Below, piece after piece: positions 1 to 9,393 of a DNA stretch of 49,875 nucleotides. How positions within the stretch are numbered: the stretch's first letter is position 1; each line of letters starts with the position of its first letter. A model generated the notes under the pieces. That model was not told the DNA's origin, made no database searches, and saw nothing but the letters and a program-made list of their open reading frames with translations. The DNA lies in contig CAJOHJ010000004.1 in NCBI GenBank assembly GCA_905234265.1, forward strand, positions 1 to 49,875, given 5' to 3'. This DNA comes from an uncultured Prevotella sp. GTDB lineage: Bacteria; Bacteroidota; Bacteroidia; Bacteroidales; Bacteroidaceae. The position numbers were made by a program, and so were the translations under genes.

Positions 1-89
1 AGGATTGAAATGTTTTTTTGTTTCATACGGGTTTTTGTTTTTAAAGATTAAACTTATTGTAAATGATGTTTGTATGCACGCAAGAGCAA

Positions 90-121
90 CTGCTACAGAG
101 GAACATGGCTCTCCGTAGCAG
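90..121 (-). terminator. Hairpin downstream of small secreted-protein ORF
   Basis: Arms CTGCTAC and GTAGCAG pair perfectly, and an inner AGAG/CTCT extends the stem past a short bulge. It lies about 77 bases downstream of the stop at 198 on the minus strand. No clear T-run follows, so calling it a terminator is tentative. It could equally be a 3' processing or stability hairpin. Confidence 0.3.
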
Positions 122-197
122 CAGAAATGCCCGATGCCGACTTGCGGCGGCATCACAGCAGTATGGGTTTGCTATAAAGTCTAAGAAATTGTGTGTG

Positions 198-479
198 TTA
201 TTGGGGGGGGGTAGAAATCACTCCACTATAACCGCAAACGACAGCCTCAGCGGTCCCGCCTACGAGTGTCGGGCAGGGCGCAGCAGCGAGGGTGTATGTC
301 AGGGGAAACAATGGCATGGGCTTGATTCTCCTTATCTGTATCTTTCTACCGACAAACACATCGTCAATCCTTCGGTTCAGTTCTTCCCGATGTTCGCCAA
401 CGGCTTTCATAATCAGAGCCTCCGCATCGGCAGGATACACGGAAAGGATGAAGTATAGAAGCAGCAGCAGTTTGCCCAT
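198..479 (-). CDS. Hypothetical small secreted protein, possibly frame-truncated
   Basis: This 93-residue ORF is not recognised. Its first 19 residues (MGKLLLLLYFILSVYPADA) look like a signal peptide or membrane anchor. A charged segment follows (about residues 24-50), then a low-complexity tail ending PPQ. A TAATTTTG box at 509-516 (minus) resembles a Bacteroidetes -7 promoter element about 30 bases upstream of the start, which favours a real gene. The ORF stops immediately after a run of nine C on its coding strand (203-211). With one C fewer, the frame would continue into a different tail and end near the start of the window. That makes it either a short real protein, a frameshifted remnant, or a gene that varies by slippage. 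No conserved domain is visible, so no function is assigned. Confidence 0.4.
   Translation of the reverse strand: MGKLLLLLYFILSVYPADAEALIMKAVGEHREELNRRIDDVFVGRKIQIRRIKPMPLFPLTYTLAAAPCPTLVGGTAEAVVCGYSGVISTPPQ
203..211. repeat. G9 homopolymer at the end of a small ORF
   Basis: Nine consecutive G on the plus strand, next to a short (TG) run at 190-198. Tracts like this are prone to polymerase slippage and also to sequencing error. Loss or gain of one base would change the C-terminus of the ORF at 198-479. Confidence 0.8.
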
Positions 480-607
480 AAACGTACGTATTCTTTAGAA
501 ATCTGCTGCAAAATTACTAAGAATTTTTGACTTATCGTACATTTTTTACAATAATACGAATAAACATACTTGTTTCTGCTACCAAGACTACAATAAATAA
601 TAATTTC

Positions 608-669
608 AAAAATGCTCCGCCATCATTATCATGACAGTCAGCAGGTTAAATAGAAAAGCGGAGCAATTT
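608..669. repeat. Inverted repeat with GCTCCGC / GCGGAGC arms
   Basis: The arms GCTCCGC (614-620) and GCGGAGC (658-664) are perfect complements. They are flanked by near-complementary A- and T-runs that extend the pairing to about 11 of 13 positions. The loop is 37 bases. Read on the minus strand the second arm is followed by ATTTTTG, so it could act as a second terminator-like structure behind fusA. No transposase is associated. Confidence 0.5.
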
Positions 670-766
670 TAAAAATTATAAATCAGACGAATAGATTCAT
701 TTGTTGAAATGAACGCTTTTATTCCTATTACATTTTTATACCTTTGTCACTGATTTCACATACTCT

Positions 767-820
767 ACCCAAGGTGTACCCAAGGTGTAGCCAAGGTGTA
801 CCCAAGGTGTACCCAAGGTT
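767..820. repeat. 11-bp tandem repeat, about five copies
   Basis: The unit ACCCAAGGTGT is repeated head to tail at 767, 778, 789 (one variant base, AG for AC), 800 and 811 (last copy incomplete). The array lies 100 bases downstream of the fusA stop in non-coding sequence. The units are identical or nearly so and have no spacers, so this is a minisatellite and not a CRISPR. Confidence 0.9.
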
Positions 821-880
821 AAAAGGCTGCCATTACCTTGGGAAGGTGCTGAGTACTGCCTGAGAACAATATGGATATAC

Positions 881-910
881 AAAAAGAGTGAAGGCAAGTA
901 ATTTGCCTTC
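881..910 (-). terminator. Rho-independent terminator of the rpsL-rpsG-fusA unit
   Basis: On the minus strand GAAGGCAA pairs perfectly with TTGCCTTC across a five-base loop, then ACTC and TTTTT. It begins 11 bases after the fusA stop. It indicates that the str transcription unit ends at fusA. Confidence 0.85.
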
Positions 911-920
911 AGCCTGACTC

Positions 921-3050
921 TTATACCAAGTCGGCACGGCCCTTAACCTCCTCAAGCACGGCCTTAGCCAATGCTGACGACAGAGGAGCGTGGTGGCTGT
1001 ACTCCATAGAGCTGGTAGCACGACCTGAGGTAATGGTACGCAGAGCGGTTACATAACCGAACATCTCTGACAGGGGCACCTTAGCCTTGACGACGCGGGC
1101 GCCGCTGCGAGCTTCTTCCATGCCCTCTACCTGTCCACGACGCTTGTTCAAGTCGCCGATGACGTCACCCATGTTCTCCTCTGGTGTAACCACCTCGAGC
1201 TTCATGATAGGCTCCATCAGCACCGGCTTAGCCTGTGCGCAGACTGCCTTGTAGGCCATCTGGGCAGCAATCTCGAACGACAGCTGGTCAGAGTCTACCG
1301 GGTGGAACGAACCGTCGACAACGACAACCTTCAGCGAGTCTACGGGATAGCCGCCGAGGATACCATTCTTCATGGCTGCCTCGAAGCCCTTCTGGATTGA
1401 GGGGATGAACTCCTTGGGGATGTTACCGCCCTTTACCTCGTTGACGAACTGCAGGCCACCGTTCTCCTTGATGTCCCAGTCGTCGTCGACAGGACCTACG
1501 TTGACGATGATGTCAGCGAACTTACCGCGACCACCAGACTGCTTCTTGTACACCTCACGGTATCCCATGACGGTCTTGGTGATGGCTTCCTTATAGTTCA
1601 CCTGGGGCTTGCCCTGGTTGCACTCTACCTTGAACTCGCGCTTCAGACGGTCGATGATGATGTCCAGGTGCAGCTCACCCATACCGGAGATGATGGTCTG
1701 GCCACTCTGCTCGTCGGTACGTACGGTGAATGTCGGGTCTTCCTCGGCCAGCTTGGCAAGACCGTTGTCCAGCTTGGCAACGTCGGCCTGAGACTTAGGC
1801 TCTACGGCAATGCTGATAACGGTGTCGGGGAATGTCATCGACTCCAGCACGATTGGTTTCTCCTCGTCGCAGAGGGTGTCGCCGGTGCGGATGTCCTTGA
1901 AGCCTACGCCTGCGCCAATGTCGCCGGCATCGATAGACTCCATGGGGATTTCCTTGTTTGAGTTCATCTGGAACAGACGGCTGATGCGCTCCTTCTTGCC
2001 AGAACGTGGGTTGTACACATAAGAGCCGGCCTTCACGCTGCCTGAGTAGACGCGGAAGAACACCAGACGTCCCATGTACGGGTCGGTGGCAATCTTGAAT
2101 GCCAGTGCTGCTGTAGGCTCGCTCTCGCTGGGCTTGCGGCCTTCCTCCTCGTCGGTGTTGGGGTTAGTACCCATCACCATCTCCACGTCGACGGGAGCAG
2201 GCAGGAATGCGCAGACATAGTCAAGCAGAGGCTGTACGCCCTTGTTCTTATAAGAAGAACCGCAAATCATCGGGGTGCAAGCCATAGAGATAGTTCCCTT
2301 GCGGATGGCAGCGATGATTTCGTCCTCGGTAATGCTGTTGGGATCGTCGAAGTACTTCTCCATGAGGGCCTCGTCGTATTCAGCAGCAGCTTCAAGCAGC
2401 TTGTTGCGCCACTCGTCGCACTCGTCCTTCAAGTCGGCGGGGATTTCCTCGATGTCGTACTCGGCGCCCATGGTCTCGTCGTGCCACAGGATGGCCTTCA
2501 TCTTGATGAGGTCGACGACGCCCTTGAAGTTCTCCTCAGCGCCGATAGGCACCTGGATAACAACAGGGTTTGCTCCGAGGATGTCGCGCATCTGCTGGAC
2601 AGTCTCGAAGAAGTCGGCACCCGAACGGTCCATCTTGTTCACGTATCCGATGCGAGGCACGTTGTACTTGTCGGCCTGGCGCCATACGGTCTCCGACTGC
2701 GGCTGTACGCCGTCGGCGGCACTGTAAGTAGCCACGGCTCCGTCGAGTACGCGCAGTGAGCGCTCCACCTCGGCAGTAAAGTCGACGTGTCCCGGAGTGT
2801 CGATAAGGTTTATCTTGAATTGCTTTCCCTGCCATGTCCAGTTACATGTGGTAGCGGCAGAGGTGATGGTGATGCCGCGCTCCTGCTCCTGGGCCATCCA
2901 GTCCATGGTAGCAGCTCCGTCGTGAACCTCACCAATCTTATGTGTCTTACCCGTGTAGAAGAGGATGCGCTCAGACGTTGTGGTCTTACCGGCATCGATG
3001 TGGGCCATAATGCCTATGTTACGGGTCAAATGTAAATCGCGGTTTGCCAT
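921..3050 (-). CDS. fusA: Translation elongation factor G
   Basis: EF-G is the cytosolic GTPase that moves tRNAs and mRNA through the ribosome after peptide bond formation and also helps recycle ribosomes. The 709-residue length is normal. The P-loop AHIDAGKT sits at residues 16-23, followed by the DTPGHVDF and NKMD motifs of the G domain. The domain II-V sequence continues in typical EF-G fashion to the end. It is the last gene of the rpsL-rpsG-fusA unit, 76 bases after rpsG, and a strong terminator follows at 881-910. Homology is clear along the whole length. No truncation or frameshift is visible. Confidence 0.98.
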   Translation of the reverse strand: MANRDLHLTRNIGIMAHIDAGKTTTSERILFYTGKTHKIGEVHDGAATMDWMAQEQERGITITSAATTCNWTWQGKQFKINLIDTPGHVDFTAEVERSLRVLDGAVATYSAADGVQPQSETVWRQADKYNVPRIGYVNKMDRSGADFFETVQQMRDILGANPVVIQVPIGAEENFKGVVDLIKMKAILWHDETMGAEYDIEEIPADLKDECDEWRNKLLEAAAEYDEALMEKYFDDPNSITEDEIIAAIRKGTISMACTPMICGSSYKNKGVQPLLDYVCAFLPAPVDVEMVMGTNPNTDEEEGRKPSESEPTAALAFKIATDPYMGRLVFFRVYSGSVKAGSYVYNPRSGKKERISRLFQMNSNKEIPMESIDAGDIGAGVGFKDIRTGDTLCDEEKPIVLESMTFPDTVISIAVEPKSQADVAKLDNGLAKLAEEDPTFTVRTDEQSGQTIISGMGELHLDIIIDRLKREFKVECNQGKPQVNYKEAITKTVMGYREVYKKQSGGRGKFADIIVNVGPVDDDWDIKENGGLQFVNEVKGGNIPKEFIPSIQKGFEAAMKNGILGGYPVDSLKVVVVDGSFHPVDSDQLSFEIAAQMAYKAVCAQAKPVLMEPIMKLEVVTPEENMGDVIGDLNKRRGQVEGMEEARSGARVVKAKVPLSEMFGYVTALRTITSGRATSSMEYSHHAPLSSALAKAVLEEVKGRADLV

Positions 3051-3126
3051 TTCTTTCCTTATTCTTTTTTACCTTAATCCTTGATTAGCTGAAGCAAATT
3101 ATTCACTTTTCACTATTCCTTTTACT

Positions 3127-3603
3127 TTAGAAGCGGAAGTGTGCAAATGCGCGGTTAGCCTCGGCCATGCGGTGCATGTCTTCCTTACGCTTGAAGGCAC
3201 CGCCCTGGTTGTTGTAGGCATCCATGATTTCTGCTGCCAGCTTGTCGGCCATTGACTTGCCGCTGCGCTTGCGTGCGAAGCTGATCATGTTCTTCATGGA
3301 GATGCTCTCCTTGCGGTCGGGGCGGATTTCAGTAGGCACCTGGAAAGTGGCACCACCGATGCGGCGGCTCTTAACCTCCACCTGTGGGGTGATGTTGTCA
3401 AGTGCCTGCTTCCAGACTTCCAGAGCCGGCTTTTCCTCGTTCTGCATCTTGGCCTTCACGGTCTCAAGAGCGGTATAGAAAATCTCGTAAGAGATTGACT
3501 TCTTGCCATCGTACATCAGATGGTTTACAAACTTCGACACTTTCTTGTCGTTGAAGACTGGATCCGGGAGGATCAGTCTCTTCTTGGGTTTTGCTTTTCT
3601 CAT
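3127..3603 (-). CDS. rpsG: 30S ribosomal protein S7
   Basis: S7 binds the 3' major domain of 16S rRNA, starts assembly of the small-subunit head and lies near the E-site tRNA. The 158 residues match the bacterial S7 length. Family signatures include [16 protein letters not shown] near the N-terminus and [11 protein letters not shown] in the middle. It sits between rpsL and fusA as in the str operon of most bacteria. The unusually long 258-base gap to rpsL contains a nested inverted repeat that might tune its expression. In E. coli, S7 represses its own operon by binding the rpsL-rpsG spacer; whether that occurs here is not shown. Confidence 0.98.
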   Translation of the reverse strand: MRKAKPKKRLILPDPVFNDKKVSKFVNHLMYDGKKSISYEIFYTALETVKAKMQNEEKPALEVWKQALDNITPQVEVKSRRIGGATFQVPTEIRPDRKESISMKNMISFARKRSGKSMADKLAAEIMDAYNNQGGAFKRKEDMHRMAEANRAFAHFRF

Positions 3604-3762
3604 TTTGTTATAATTATTAATAATGTCTGCTTGGGGCTGTTCTCTTCTTGTTCTTCAACGCTCTCTCGCGAGCATTTACTCAACCTGTCCTTAACAATCG
3701 CTGATGTTTTCAGCTTTCTCCAGCAAAACGTTTCTTTTTCTGTTCAGTTGCTGAGTTTTGTA

Positions 3763-3849
3763 AGTTTTTGAGTTTTTGAGCCTTTTGGGTTTCCTCGGTT
3801 CCGAGCCTGCTCATCTCCGAGCACTCAAGAACTTAAAAACTCAAAAACT
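3763..3849. repeat. Inverted repeat in the rpsL-rpsG spacer
   Basis: A 15-bp arm (3763-3777) built of two AGTTTTTG-type units is perfectly complementary to 3835-3849. Nested inside is CTCGG-TT-CCGAG (3794-3805), and CTCAAGAACTT precedes the second arm. It could form a cruciform or a two-stem RNA between the S12 and S7 genes. It may act as an attenuator, processing site or feedback site; only the pairing itself is seen. Confidence 0.7.
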
Positions 3850-3861
3850 CACTCACTCGCC

Positions 3862-4242
3862 TTACTTCTTGGCCTTTGGACGCTTAGCACCGTACTTTGA
3901 GCGGCGCTGTGTGCGGCTGGCGACACCGGCGGTATCAAGAGTGCCGCGCACGATGTGATAGCGAACACCGGGAAGGTCCTTTACACGACCGCCACGAACC
4001 AGCACGATGCTGTGTTCCTGCAAGTTGTGTCCCTCTCCGGGAATGTAGGAGTTGACCTCCTTCTGGTTTGTCAGACGAACACGGGCTACCTTACGCATAG
4101 CCGAATTAGGCTTCTTCGGGGTCGTTGTGTAGACACGGACACAAACGCCACGGCGCTGCGGACATGCGTCCAGCGCGGGCGACTTGCTCTTGTCAACGAG
4201 CACCTTTCTGCCTTTTCTTACCAATTGTGAAATTGTAGGCAT
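3862..4242 (-). CDS. rpsL: 30S ribosomal protein S12
   Basis: S12 sits at the decoding centre of the 30S subunit and influences translational accuracy. The 126-residue sequence carries the diagnostic motifs [13 protein letters not shown] and [13 protein letters not shown]. The two lysines at which streptomycin-resistance changes usually arise (E. coli K43 and K88 equivalents) are both wild type, so this copy should be the drug-sensitive form. It is the first gene of its unit and has its own promoter (4349-4380). The leader of about 100 bases can form short stems. A terminator upstream isolates it from the DUF3467 gene. Confidence 0.98.
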   Translation of the reverse strand: MPTISQLVRKGRKVLVDKSKSPALDACPQRRGVCVRVYTTTPKKPNSAMRKVARVRLTNQKEVNSYIPGEGHNLQEHSIVLVRGGRVKDLPGVRYHIVRGTLDTAGVASRTQRRSKYGAKRPKAKK

Positions 4243-4348
4243 AATAATTTTTGTTTTTAATTTATATTTGTATAATTATTTTGTTTGATTTCAGCGTGTT
4301 GCGTCTTCCCGTGCAGACACACCATCCGCACAAAGACATTTCGGGCTG

Positions 4349-4380
4349 CAAAGGTACAATATATTAATAATAATGCCAAA
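4349..4380 (-). promoter_or_regulatory. Promoter of rpsL-rpsG-fusA
   Basis: On the minus strand TTTG (4380-4377), 20 bases, then TACCTTTG (4356-4349) matches the Bacteroidetes sigma-70-type consensus. The leader to the rpsL start is about 100 bases and contains complementary GTCT/AGAC segments. Confidence 0.8.
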
Positions 4381-4392
4381 AATATTGAAAAC

Positions 4393-4438
4393 AAAAAACA
4401 CCCATCTAATGCGTTTTTAACATTAAATAGGTGTTTTT
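4393..4438 (-). terminator. Terminator behind the DUF3467 gene
   Basis: On the minus strand AAAAACACC and a second AATG segment pair with CATT and GGTGTTTTT, closing a stem followed by six T. It begins 19 bases after the DUF3467 stop and overlaps the upstream edge of the rpsL promoter. Confidence 0.75.
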
Positions 4439-4456
4439 AATTTTATTAACAGCCCA

Positions 4457-4780
4457 TCAGGCTTCACCCTTGCCTACTGGGAAGGGGGCAATGGTGCGAG
4501 GCTCCTGATTGGGAATCTTGATGGCGCCGAACTCACGCTCGTAGCGGACAATGTTCTCCTGCAGTGCGGCCAGGAGTCGTTTGGCGTGCTCAGGGGCCAG
4601 TATGACGCGGCTCTTGACCTGTGCTTTCGGCATGCCGGGAAGCACGCGTGCGAAGTCGATGACGAAGTCGCTCGACGAGTGTGTGATGATGGCGAAGTTG
4701 GCATACTCGCCCTGTGCAGTCTCCTGCGGCAGCTCTATCTGCAGCTGCCCTTGCTGGTTGTTCTTATTGCTGTCGTTCAT
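4457..4780 (-). CDS. DUF3467 family protein
   Basis: The 107-residue protein belongs to DUF3467, a small family common in Bacteroidetes and often found between rpoC and rpsL. Its molecular role is unknown. The core (about residues 24-85) contains the typical EYANFAIITHSSSDFVIDF and VKSRVILAPEHAKRLL segments. The ends are polar, Gln/Asn-rich at the N-terminus and Pro-rich at the C-terminus. There is no signal peptide or membrane segment, so it is probably cytosolic. It is bounded by the rpoC terminator upstream and its own terminator downstream, which suggests independent expression. No consensus promoter was seen upstream; the gap is filled by the palindromic repeat family. The conserved position suggests a link to transcription or translation, but that is inference. 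Confidence 0.9.
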   Translation of the reverse strand: MNDSNKNNQQGQLQIELPQETAQGEYANFAIITHSSSDFVIDFARVLPGMPKAQVKSRVILAPEHAKRLLAALQENIVRYEREFGAIKIPNQEPRTIAPFPVGKGEA

Positions 4781-4799
4781 AATAATGCTGCGTGTTGTG

Positions 4800-4895
4800 A
4801 AATTATCTCAATGACTTACGAAATTATCTCTGCATGTTACGAAATTATCTTACGCAGATAATTTTTTATCTCATAGAGATAATTTTCTGTCTCTA
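4800..4895. repeat. Dispersed 21-bp palindromic repeat, locus 1
   Basis: Two 21-bp units, read on the minus strand as AGATAATTTCGTAACATGCAG and AGATAATTTCGTAAGTCATTG (given here only to show they match locus 2), are followed by degenerate copies. ATTATCT-TACGC-AGATAAT forms a short hairpin at 4844-4862. Sequence shared with 22375-22485 and 35291-35397 shows that this is a dispersed family. It lies between the rpoC terminator and DUF3467. Confidence 0.85.
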
Positions 4896-4920
4896 CACAT
4901 ATTTATATTTATAGAAGTCT

Positions 4921-4956
4921 TAAAAAAGAGGGTGCGCCACAACTAATGACGCACCC
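4921..4956 (-). terminator. Rho-independent terminator of rpoBC
   Basis: On the minus strand GGGTGCG (4956-4950) pairs with CGCACCC (4936-4930), followed by TC and six T. It begins about 40 bases after the rpoC stop and separates the rpoBC operon from DUF3467-rpsL. Confidence 0.88.
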
Positions 4957-4994
4957 ATCCACTGTTTATCGTTGTCTGAGTGTTGACGATGTCA

Positions 4995-7900
4995 TCAGAC
5001 CACCTCCTCGGCAAAGTCGAGAACATTCTTGCGGTTAGCCTGCATGCGCTCGTACTCCTCCTTGGAGCCTACAATGATCTTTTCGAAGTCACGCAGGCCT
5101 GTTCCGGCAGGAATCAGGTGTCCGGCAATGACGTTCTCCTTCATGCCCTCCAGATTGTCGCTCTTGCCGCGGATGGCTGCCTCGTTGAGCACCTTGGTGG
5201 TCTCCTGGAACGATGCAGCCGACATGAACGACTTGGTCTGCAGTGCGGCACGCGTGATGCCTTGCAGAATCTGTGTCGACGTGGCTGGCACTGCATCGCG
5301 CACCTGAACGAGACGCAGGTCGCGGCGCTTCAGCGACGAGTTCTCGTCGCGCAGCTTGCGGGCAGAGACTATCTGGCCCTTCTGCAGCTGGTCGGAGTCG
5401 CCGGCGTCGATGACAACCTTCTTGCCCCAGATGCGGTCGTTCTCCTCGGCGAAGTCCATCTTGTCGACGATTTCCTGCTCCAGGAATGCGGTGTCGCCCG
5501 GGTCGTTGATCTGCACCTTGCGCATCATCTGGCGGACGATAATCTCGAAGTGCTTGTCGTTAATCTTCACACCCTGCAGACGGTAGACGTCCTGAACCTC
5601 GTTGACGATGTACTCCTGCACAGCCGTCGGGCCCTTGATGGCCAGGATGTCGGCAGGCGTGATGACGCCGTCGCTGAGCGGAGTGCCGGCACGCACTGCG
5701 TCGTGTTCCTGCACCAGTATCTGCTTGGAGAGCGACACGAGATACTTGCGCTGCTCGCCACTCTTGGAAGTTACGATGATTTCGCGGTTGCCGCGCTTCA
5801 CCTTGCCCATGGTCACCTCGCCGTCTATCTCGCTGACGATGGCTGGGTTGGAAGGATTGCGGGCTTCGAAGAGTTCGGTCACTCGTGGCAGACCACCGGT
5901 GATGTCACCGCCCTTGGCAGCAGCACGCGGAATCTTCACGAGCGTCTCACCGGTCTTCACCGTCTGGCCGTCCTCGACGACTACGTGGCCGCCTACGGGG
6001 AAGTTGTAGGTTCCGACGATTCCGCCGTCGGCATCGATGATGTCGCAGGTAGGCACCTTCAGCCTGTCACGCGACTCGGTGACAATCTTCTCGGTAAGGC
6101 CAGTGGTGTCGTCGGTCTCGGCACGGAAGGTGACGCCCTCTATGACGTCGTGGAACTTCAGCGTACCGGCATATTCGGTAACGATGACGGCGTTGAACGG
6201 ATCCCACTGGGCTATCTTGTCACCCTTCTTGACGGTGTCGCCGTTCTTGAAGTAGAGCGAAGAACCGTAGGGAACGTTGACCGTTGAAAGCACTATCTTC
6301 GTGTTGACGTCGACGAAGCGCAGCTCACCAAGACGGCTTACCACCATCTCGCACTTGCGGCCGTCCTCGTCGAACGGCACCGTGCGCACTTCCTCGAGTT
6401 CTATCTTCGAGTCGTTCTTGGCAACGATGCTGGCGTTGGCAGCGGCGTTGGCAGCCACACCACCGGCGTGGAACGTACGCAGGGTAAGCTGTGTACCCGG
6501 CTCACCGATGGCCTGTGCGGCGATGACGCCCACGGCCTCGCCCTTCTGCACCATGCGGCGCGTGGCAAGGTTGCGGCCATAGCACTTGCGGCAGACGCCA
6601 TGCTTGGACTCACAGGTAAGCACGGAGCGAATCTCCACGGACTCTATCGGAGAGTCTTCGATGGCCTGTGCGATAGGCTCGGTGATTTCCTCGCCGGCAG
6701 CCACCAGCATCTCACCAGTAGACGGATGTATGATGTCATGCACTGACACGCGGCCGAGGATGCGCTCATAGAGAGTCGAGATTACCTCGTCGCCGTTCTT
6801 CAGGGCTGTGCAGACCAGGCCGCGCAGCGTGCCGCAGTCTTCCTCGTTGATGATGACGTCGTGCGACACGTCGACGAGACGGCGGGTCAGATAACCGGCA
6901 TCGGCAGTCTTCATGGCCGTGTCGGCAAGACCCTTACGGGCGCCGTGGGTAGAGATGAAGTACTCCAGCACTGACATACCCTCCTTGAAGTTCGACAGAA
7001 TCGGGTTCTCAATAATCTGTGCGCCTTCGGCACCGGCCTTCTGGGGCTTGGCCATCAGGCCACGCATGCCGGAGAGCTGGCGAATCTGGTCCTTAGAACC
7101 ACGGGCGCCGGAGTCGAGCATCATGAACACGGCGTTGAAGCCCTGGTCGGCCTCGGTCATCTCCTTCATAAGCACGTTGCCAAGGTCGTTGTTGACGTGT
7201 GTCCACGTGTCGATGACCTGGTTGTAGCGCTCGTTGTCGGTGATGAAGCCCATGTTGTAGTTCTCTGTAATCTGGCGGACTTCCTCGTTGCCACGCTCGA
7301 TGAGGTCCTGCTTGGACTTCGGGATGATGATGTCGTCGAGGTTGAACGAGAGGCCTGCCTCGTATGCCATGCGGTAGCCGAGGTTCTTGATGCCGTCGAG
7401 GAACTCACAGGCTTCGGCAAAGCCTACGTTCTTGATGACGTCGGCAATGATGTCGCGCAGTGACTTCTTGGAAACAATCTTGTTGACGTATCCGACTTCC
7501 TTCGGAATGATGCCGTTGACGATGACGCGGCCAACGGAGGTCTCAACCATGCGCTTCTCGGGCTTGCCGTCGACGATGTCGTCTACCAGCACCTTCACCT
7601 GAGCGTGCAGGTCGCACTTGCCCTCGTTGTGGGCAATGATGGCTTCCTCGGGGCCGTAGAAAGTGAGGCCTTCGCCCTTGGCACCTGGACGTATCTTTGA
7701 AATATAGTACAGGCCAAGCACCATGTCCTGCGAAGGCACGGTGATTGGTGCGCCATTGGCAGGGTTGAGGATGTTGTGGCTCTGCAGCATCAGTATCTGT
7801 GCCTCCAGGATAGCCTCGTTCGACAAGGGGAGGTGGACAGCCATCTGGTCGCCGTCGAAGTCGGCATTGAAAGCCGTACATGCCAGCGGATGCAGCTGGA

Positions 7901-9311
7901 TGGCCTTGCCCTCAATGAGCTTGGGCTGGAAGGCCTGGATGCCAAGGCGGTGAAGCGTCGGCGCACGGTTGAGCAGCACGGGGTGACCCTTCATGACGTT
8001 CTCAAGGATGTCCCAGATGACTGGCTCGCGGCGGTCGACAATCTTCTTGGCCGACTTGACGGTCTTCACGATGCCGCGCTCGATGAGCTTGCGGATGATG
8101 AACGGCTTGTAAAGCTCGGCAGCCATCAGCTTCGGCAGACCGCACTCGCCCATCTTCAGCTCTGGGCCGACGACGATTACCGAACGGGCGGAATAGTCGA
8201 CACGCTTACCCAGCAGGTTCTGACGGAAGCGGCCCTGCTTGCCCTTCAGAGAGTCGCTGAGCGACTTCAGCGGGCGGTTGCTGTCGCTCTTGACAGCACT
8301 GGACTTGCGGGAGTTGTCGAACAGAGAGTCGACAGCCTCCTGGAGCATGCGCTTCTCATTGCGGAGGATAACCTCCGGGGCATGTATCTCGATAAGCCTC
8401 TTAAGACGGTTGTTGCGGATGATGACGCGGCGGTAGAGGTCGTTGAGGTCGCTGGTGGCAAAACGGCCACCGTCCAGTGGGACGAGAGGACGCAGCTCCG
8501 GCGGTGTGACGGGGATAATCTTCATTATCATCCACTCCGGACGGTTGACGCCTTTCTCTACGCTGCCACGGAAGGCCTCGACAACCTGCAGGCGCTTCAG
8601 AGCCTCGTTCTTGCGCTGCATCGACGAGTCGCTGTTGGCGCGGTCGCGAAGCTCATAGGACAGAGAGTCCAGGTCGAGCTGCATCAGGAGGTCGTTGACG
8701 GCCTCGGCACCCATCTTGGCAATGAACTTGTTGGGGTCGCTGTCGTCAAAATAGTAGTTGTCGTCGCTCAGCTGGTTCTCAATGATGTCGTTATACTCCT
8801 CTTCTGACAGAAGGTCGTACTTCTGCGAACCCAGCAGCGGATTGCCCTCGCCATCTTTCTTGTCGGCCATGGCACCCGGCTGGATAACCACGTAGCGCTC
8901 ATAGTAGATGATGGCGTCCAGCTTCTTGGTGGGCAAGCCCAGCAGGTAGCCAATCTTGTTTGGCAGAGAACGGAAATACCAGATGTGGGCAACAGGCACT
9001 ACAAGCTCTATATGACCTGTACGCTCACGACGGACTTTCTTTTCTGTGACCTCGACACCGCAGCGGTCGCAGACAATGCCCTTGTAGCGGATGCGCTTGT
9101 ACTTTCCACAGGCACACTCAAAGTCCTTGGTAGGACCGAAGATGCGCTCGCAGAACAGACCGTCGCGCTCCGGCTTGTAAGTACGGTAGTTAATGGTCTC
9201 TGGCTTGGTAACCTCACCAAACGAGTTCTCAAGGATTTCCTCTGGAGAGGCAAGGCCGATGGTAATCTTGGTGAAATTACTCTTTATCTTTGTATCTTTC
9301 TTGAAAGCCAT
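4995..9311 (-). CDS. rpoC: DNA-directed RNA polymerase subunit beta-prime
   Basis: The beta-prime subunit forms the clamp and the catalytic centre of RNA polymerase. The 1438-residue length fits Bacteroidetes. An N-terminal zinc-binding segment, [20 protein letters not shown], lies at about residues 66-85. The Mg-binding catalytic loop [12 protein letters not shown] is intact. A second zinc site, [15 protein letters not shown], appears in the C-terminal half, followed by the conserved [18 protein letters not shown] segment. It follows rpoB after 82 bases and is followed by a terminator at 4921-4956. There is no inactivating change. Confidence 0.98.
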   Translation of the reverse strand: MAFKKDTKIKSNFTKITIGLASPEEILENSFGEVTKPETINYRTYKPERDGLFCERIFGPTKDFECACGKYKRIRYKGIVCDRCGVEVTEKKVRRERTGHIELVVPVAHIWYFRSLPNKIGYLLGLPTKKLDAIIYYERYVVIQPGAMADKKDGEGNPLLGSQKYDLLSEEEYNDIIENQLSDDNYYFDDSDPNKFIAKMGAEAVNDLLMQLDLDSLSYELRDRANSDSSMQRKNEALKRLQVVEAFRGSVEKGVNRPEWMIMKIIPVTPPELRPLVPLDGGRFATSDLNDLYRRVIIRNNRLKRLIEIHAPEVILRNEKRMLQEAVDSLFDNSRKSSAVKSDSNRPLKSLSDSLKGKQGRFRQNLLGKRVDYSARSVIVVGPELKMGECGLPKLMAAELYKPFIIRKLIERGIVKTVKSAKKIVDRREPVIWDILENVMKGHPVLLNRAPTLHRLGIQAFQPKLIEGKAIQLHPLACTAFNADFDGDQMAVHLPLSNEAILEAQILMLQSHNILNPANGAPITVPSQDMVLGLYYISKIRPGAKGEGLTFYGPEEAIIAHNEGKCDLHAQVKVLVDDIVDGKPEKRMVETSVGRVIVNGIIPKEVGYVNKIVSKKSLRDIIADVIKNVGFAEACEFLDGIKNLGYRMAYEAGLSFNLDDIIIPKSKQDLIERGNEEVRQITENYNMGFITDNERYNQVIDTWTHVNNDLGNVLMKEMTEADQGFNAVFMMLDSGARGSKDQIRQLSGMRGLMAKPQKAGAEGAQIIENPILSNFKEGMSVLEYFISTHGARKGLADTAMKTADAGYLTRRLVDVSHDVIINEEDCGTLRGLVCTALKNGDEVISTLYERILGRVSVHDIIHPSTGEMLVAAGEEITEPIAQAIEDSPIESVEIRSVLTCESKHGVCRKCYGRNLATRRMVQKGEAVGVIAAQAIGEPGTQLTLRTFHAGGVAANAAANASIVAKNDSKIELEEVRTVPFDEDGRKCEMVVSRLGELRFVDVNTKIVLSTVNVPYGSSLYFKNGDTVKKGDKIAQWDPFNAVIVTEYAGTLKFHDVIEGVTFRAETDDTTGLTEKIVTESRDRLKVPTCDIIDADGGIVGTYNFPVGGHVVVEDGQTVKTGETLVKIPRAAAKGGDITGGLPRVTELFEARNPSNPAIVSEIDGEVTMGKVKRGNREIIVTSKSGEQRKYLVSLSKQILVQEHDAVRAGTPLSDGVITPADILAIKGPTAVQEYIVNEVQDVYRLQGVKINDKHFEIIVRQMMRKVQINDPGDTAFLEQEIVDKMDFAEENDRIWGKKVVIDAGDSDQLQKGQIVSARKLRDENSSLKRRDLRLVQVRDAVPATSTQILQGITRAALQTKSFMSAASFQETTKVLNEAAIRGKSDNLEGMKENVIAGHLIPAGTGLRDFEKIIVGSKEEYERMQANRKNVLDFAEEVV

Positions 9312-9326
9312 ATTTCAATTATTTGA

Positions 9327-9347
9327 CGATTTACGATTTACGATTTA
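9327..9347. repeat. Three tandem CGATTTA units in the rpoB-rpoC spacer
   Basis: Three exact 7-bp copies at 9327, 9334 and 9341. They are followed at 9364-9390 by another simple repeat built of ACTTTTCACTATTC-like words. Both are non-coding and lie between rpoB and rpoC. Confidence 0.85.
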
Positions 9348-9393
9348 AAGCGGTAGCAAACTCTTTACTTTTCACTATTCACTTTTCACTTGC

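Larger units (their letters stand above)
480..880. other. Gene-free AT-rich region downstream of fusA
   Basis: No ORF here has convincing codon use or a recognisable domain. The region holds a probable promoter box for the small ORF (509-516, minus), an inverted repeat (608-669) and an 11-bp tandem repeat (767-820). It lies where many Bacteroidetes carry rpsJ and the rest of the S10 ribosomal operon after fusA; that continuation is absent here. Confidence 0.6.

Noticed and set aside
608..669. Terminal inverted repeats of a miniature transposon
   Set aside because: The arms are only 7 perfect bases and no target-site duplication is evident. A hairpin or terminator explains it better.
767..820. 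CRISPR array from the 11-bp repeats
   Set aside because: Units are far too short and directly adjacent without spacers; no cas genes are present.
4980..6287. Long plus-strand reading frame of 435 codons opposite rpoC
   Set aside because: It is antisense to the conserved rpoC coding sequence and its translation is a Leu/Val/Asp/His-rich mirror of rpoC codon bias with no domain.
7776..8807. Plus-strand frame of 343 codons opposite rpoC
   Set aside because: Shadow of rpoC codon use; no start-site signals and no family resemblance.
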